This document shows, in pieces, positions 61,899 through 64,000 of a DNA stretch of 64,000 nt (within the stretch, counting starts at the first letter, position 1; every line of letters starts with the position of its first letter). The notes below the pieces were generated by a model. The model saw nothing but the letters and a program-made list of their open reading frames with translations, did no database searches and was not told the origin of the DNA. A program made the translations under genes and the position numbers. This DNA comes from Microcoleus sp. FACHB-672. GTDB lineage: Bacteria; Cyanobacteriota; Cyanobacteriia; Cyanobacteriales; Oscillatoriaceae. The stretch covers positions 124,001 to 188,000 of the forward strand of contig NZ_JACJOU010000013.1 of the NCBI RefSeq assembly GCF_014695725.1, given 5' to 3'.

Positions 61899-64000
61899 TT
61901 ACTTGACAAACAGCATTTCTTGATAGGTTGGTAAAGGCCAGAAATCATCGGCTACTTCTCCTTCAAGCGCATCGGCATATTCTCGCACTTTGTCCATTAA
62001 CGGACGAATTGTTTGGGCAAGATATTGCATATGGTCTTCCAGTGAGGCAAAATCATGTTTGCCCATCGCCGCACTAAGTTTGTTGACGTTATCCATCATC
62101 AATTGAATCAGCGATGCTACCTTTTCGGCACTTTCCTTGTCCAATTCGATACCGATCGCCTTGGAGTTGGCGATCGCCGTGGACAGTTCAGATAGATACC
62201 GAACCGCAGCGGGGTAGATGATGGTTTTTGCCATACTCACCACTAGCTTGGCTTCGACTTCAATCGCCAGCGTATACTGTTCGGCATAAACCTCAAACCG
62301 GCTTTCTAGCTCAATGGGCGTGAGGACACCAAGTCGGTCGAATAGTTCTTCGATATAATCGGCTTTTAAGACAGGTAACGCATCGGCTGTCGTCCGCAGG
62401 TCAGCTAAACCCCGTTCTTCAACCGCCATTTTGTGCCATTCTTCCGAATAGCCGTTGCCACCAAACACCACGGCGCTGTGCTTGTCCATTACCTCTTTGA
62501 GAACGGTTTTGGCAGCAGCATTGAGGTCAGCTCCCTTTGCCATCTCGCTCTCTAAGGCATCGGCAATCCAAGCCAAGGAATCTGCCATGATCGTGTTCAT
62601 TGCCACGAGTGGACCCGAAACGGACTGACCCGAACCGACTGCCCGGAACTCAAATCGGTTGCCCGTAAAGGCAAAGGGCGAAGTGCGGTTGCGATCGCCA
62701 GGATCTTTGGGGAACACTGGCAACGTGTCTACGCCGAGTTCCATTACCCCAGCGTGGGCAGAACTGGTTGGCTGTCCCTGGCTAATTTGCTCAAACACCT
62801 GCTCTAGTTGCGTTCCCAGATAAATCGAGATGATTGCAGGCGGAGCCTCATTCGCACCCAAGCGATGATCATTACTAGCTGTGGCAACAACTGCCCGCAT
62901 CAGTGGGCCATACTTATGCAGCCCTCGAATCACCGCCCCACAGAACAGCAAAAATTGCATATTCGCATCGGGAGTATCGCCTGGATCAAGCAAATTGCCC
63001 TGAGTGGCATTGCCAACCGACCAGTTGACGTGTTTCCCGGAACCATTAATTCCAGCAAACGGCTTCTCGTGCAAGAGGCAGACAAAGCCATGTTTCTTAG
63101 CCGTACTCTTGAGGATGGTCATTGTCAACTGCTGGTGATCGCTGGCAACATTGGCGGCTTCAAAAAATGGCGCAATCTCGAACTGACCCGGAGCCACTTC
63201 GTTGTGGCGAGTTTTGGCCGGAATGCCTAGCCGATACATTTTCTCTTCTACGTCCTGCATGAACACTTGGACGCGATCGGGAATGGCACCAAAGTAGTGA
63301 TCATCAAATTGCTGACCTTTGGCAGGGGGTTTGCCAAATAGGGTTCTACCTGTTAGCAGCAAATCGGGACGACTATGGGCAAAATGAGCATCCACCAAAA
63401 AGTATTCTTGCTCTGGACCACAACTGGAGTTGACTGGCGCAACTTCCGTGTGTCCCAACAGCTTTAGCAGGCGGGTTGCGGCTTTGTTCATCGCTGCATT
63501 CGAGCGCAACAAGGGCGTTTTCTTATCTAGGGCGACCCCTGTCCAGGAGATGAACACGGTGGGAATGCACAAGGTGACGCCATTGTCGGTTTCCATCACA
63601 TAGGCAGGACTGGTGACATCCCACGCCGTGTAGCCGCGAGCTTCAAAGGTAGAACGCAGTCCACCATTCGGAAAGGACGAGCCATCCGGTTCACCCTGCA
63701 CTAGAACTTTCCCGGTAAATTCAGTAATGACGCTGCCATCCCCTTGCACCGAAATGAAACCGTCATGCTTTTCAGCCGTCGCATTCGTCATTGGGTAAAA
63801 GACGTGCGCGTAATACAATGCCCCTTTAGACGTTGCCCAATCTTTCATCGCCGCCGCCACGGTACCCGCGATTGATACATCCAGTTTTCCGCCTGTTTGG
63901 ATCGTATTCTTAACAGATTTATAGACATCTTTGGGCAAGCTTGCCTGCATTTTGCTCAGTGTAAACACATCCGTTGCCCACAGCGCTTCTAGTCGCTGCG
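61899..64000 (-). CDS. glnN: Type III glutamine synthetase GlnN (5' end beyond window)
   Basis: The frame runs from the stop at 61899 to the right edge without a stop. The residues beyond the GTG at 63968 ([17 protein letters not shown]) match the GSIII N-terminus, so the real start lies outside. About 700 residues are visible of a family of about 720. GSIII motifs include [38 protein letters not shown], and [15 protein letters not shown]. It ligates ammonium to glutamate; in cyanobacteria glnN is often nitrogen-starvation-induced under NtcA, but the promoter is not in view. Confidence 0.95.
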   Translation of the reverse strand, partial: QRLEALWATDVFTLSKMQASLPKDVYKSVKNTIQTGGKLDVSIAGTVAAAMKDWATSKGALYYAHVFYPMTNATAEKHDGFISVQGDGSVITEFTGKVLVQGEPDGSSFPNGGLRSTFEARGYTAWDVTSPAYVMETDNGVTLCIPTVFISWTGVALDKKTPLLRSNAAMNKAATRLLKLLGHTEVAPVNSSCGPEQEYFLVDAHFAHSRPDLLLTGRTLFGKPPAKGQQFDDHYFGAIPDRVQVFMQDVEEKMYRLGIPAKTRHNEVAPGQFEIAPFFEAANVASDHQQLTMTILKSTAKKHGFVCLLHEKPFAGINGSGKHVNWSVGNATQGNLLDPGDTPDANMQFLLFCGAVIRGLHKYGPLMRAVVATASNDHRLGANEAPPAIISIYLGTQLEQVFEQISQGQPTSSAHAGVMELGVDTLPVFPKDPGDRNRTSPFAFTGNRFEFRAVGSGQSVSGPLVAMNTIMADSLAWIADALESEMAKGADLNAAAKTVLKEVMDKHSAVVFGGNGYSEEWHKMAVEERGLADLRTTADALPVLKADYIEELFDRLGVLTPIELESRFEVYAEQYTLAIEVEAKLVVSMAKTIIYPAAVRYLSELSTAIANSKAIGIELDKESAEKVASLIQLMMDNVNKLSAAMGKHDFASLEDHMQYLAQTIRPLMDKVREYADALEGEVADDFWPLPTYQEMLFVK

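Overview
The window is cyanobacterial chromosome. Markers are phylloquinone synthase MenB, a VIPP1/PspA pair, Ycf20, the photorespiratory glycerate kinase GlyK, a glutamyl-tRNA synthetase carrying the thylakoid-anchoring CAAD tail, an nrtABCD nitrate transporter with the cyanobacterial NrtC fusion, and type III glutamine synthetase GlnN. Heptamer-like GGGCATT/GGGCATC repeats, giant Ser/Thr-kinase/histidine-kinase hybrids, PEP-CTERM and SLH proteins and a NACHT NTPase point to a large-genome filamentous lineage (Oscillatoriales/Coleofasciculales type is my inference; the species cannot be fixed). The palindrome TGCCGGCA is extremely common, while the classic HIP1 octamer GCGATCGC is present but less conspicuous.

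Layout. 1-10 kb: two tandem paralogous giant signalling kinases on the minus strand, the first cut by the window edge. 10.5-19.1 kb: PepF peptidase, MenB, a small CxxC protein, a DciA-like replication protein, a SPOR-domain membrane protein, and tandem PspA/VIPP1 genes. 19.4-22.3 kb: thioredoxin, a class I aminotransferase and a PEP-CTERM exported protein. 22.3-30.2 kb: a long leader with degenerate repeats and a candidate NtcA promoter, nrtA-nrtB-nrtC-nrtD, a PsiE-like membrane protein and an overlapping lipid kinase. 31-32.8 kb: an actin-like ParM/StbA protein overlapped by a ribbon-helix-helix/coiled-coil partner, a chromosomal segregation-like pair. 33-43.4 kb: housekeeping and metabolism (GltX-CAAD, tRNA-Asp, a RecB-like nuclease, a cysteine/cystine lyase, a glycosyltransferase-like protein, GlyK and Ycf20). 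44-50.2 kb: a Hik2/CSK-like sensor kinase, two paralogous exported proteins sharing a C-terminal domain (one with SLH repeats), and a cyclic-nucleotide-binding protein.

50.3-61.9 kb is the accessory part. It holds a NACHT NTPase with an N-terminal HTH, several in-frame internal duplications and a long SLDRSL-type repeat tract. Next come an antitoxin-like pseudogene with three in-frame stops, an unknown conserved protein, and SbcC without an adjacent SbcD. These are followed by a probable four-helix-bundle remnant and a secreted repeat protein with a hydrophobic Ala/Gly-rich C-terminus that sits behind a 51-bp tandem repeat. A site-2 protease with CBS domains and fragments of IS630-type and IS4/IS701-type transposases close the region, next to glnN, which runs off the right edge.

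The nitrogen genes (nrtABCD and glnN) lie 34 kb apart. The nrt cluster lacks the usual nirA and narB neighbours. The most unusual items are the repeat-rich NACHT gene, the 312-residue secreted repeat protein with its upstream iterons, the ParM/ParR-like pair, and the CRISPR-like degenerate direct repeats upstream of nrtA.
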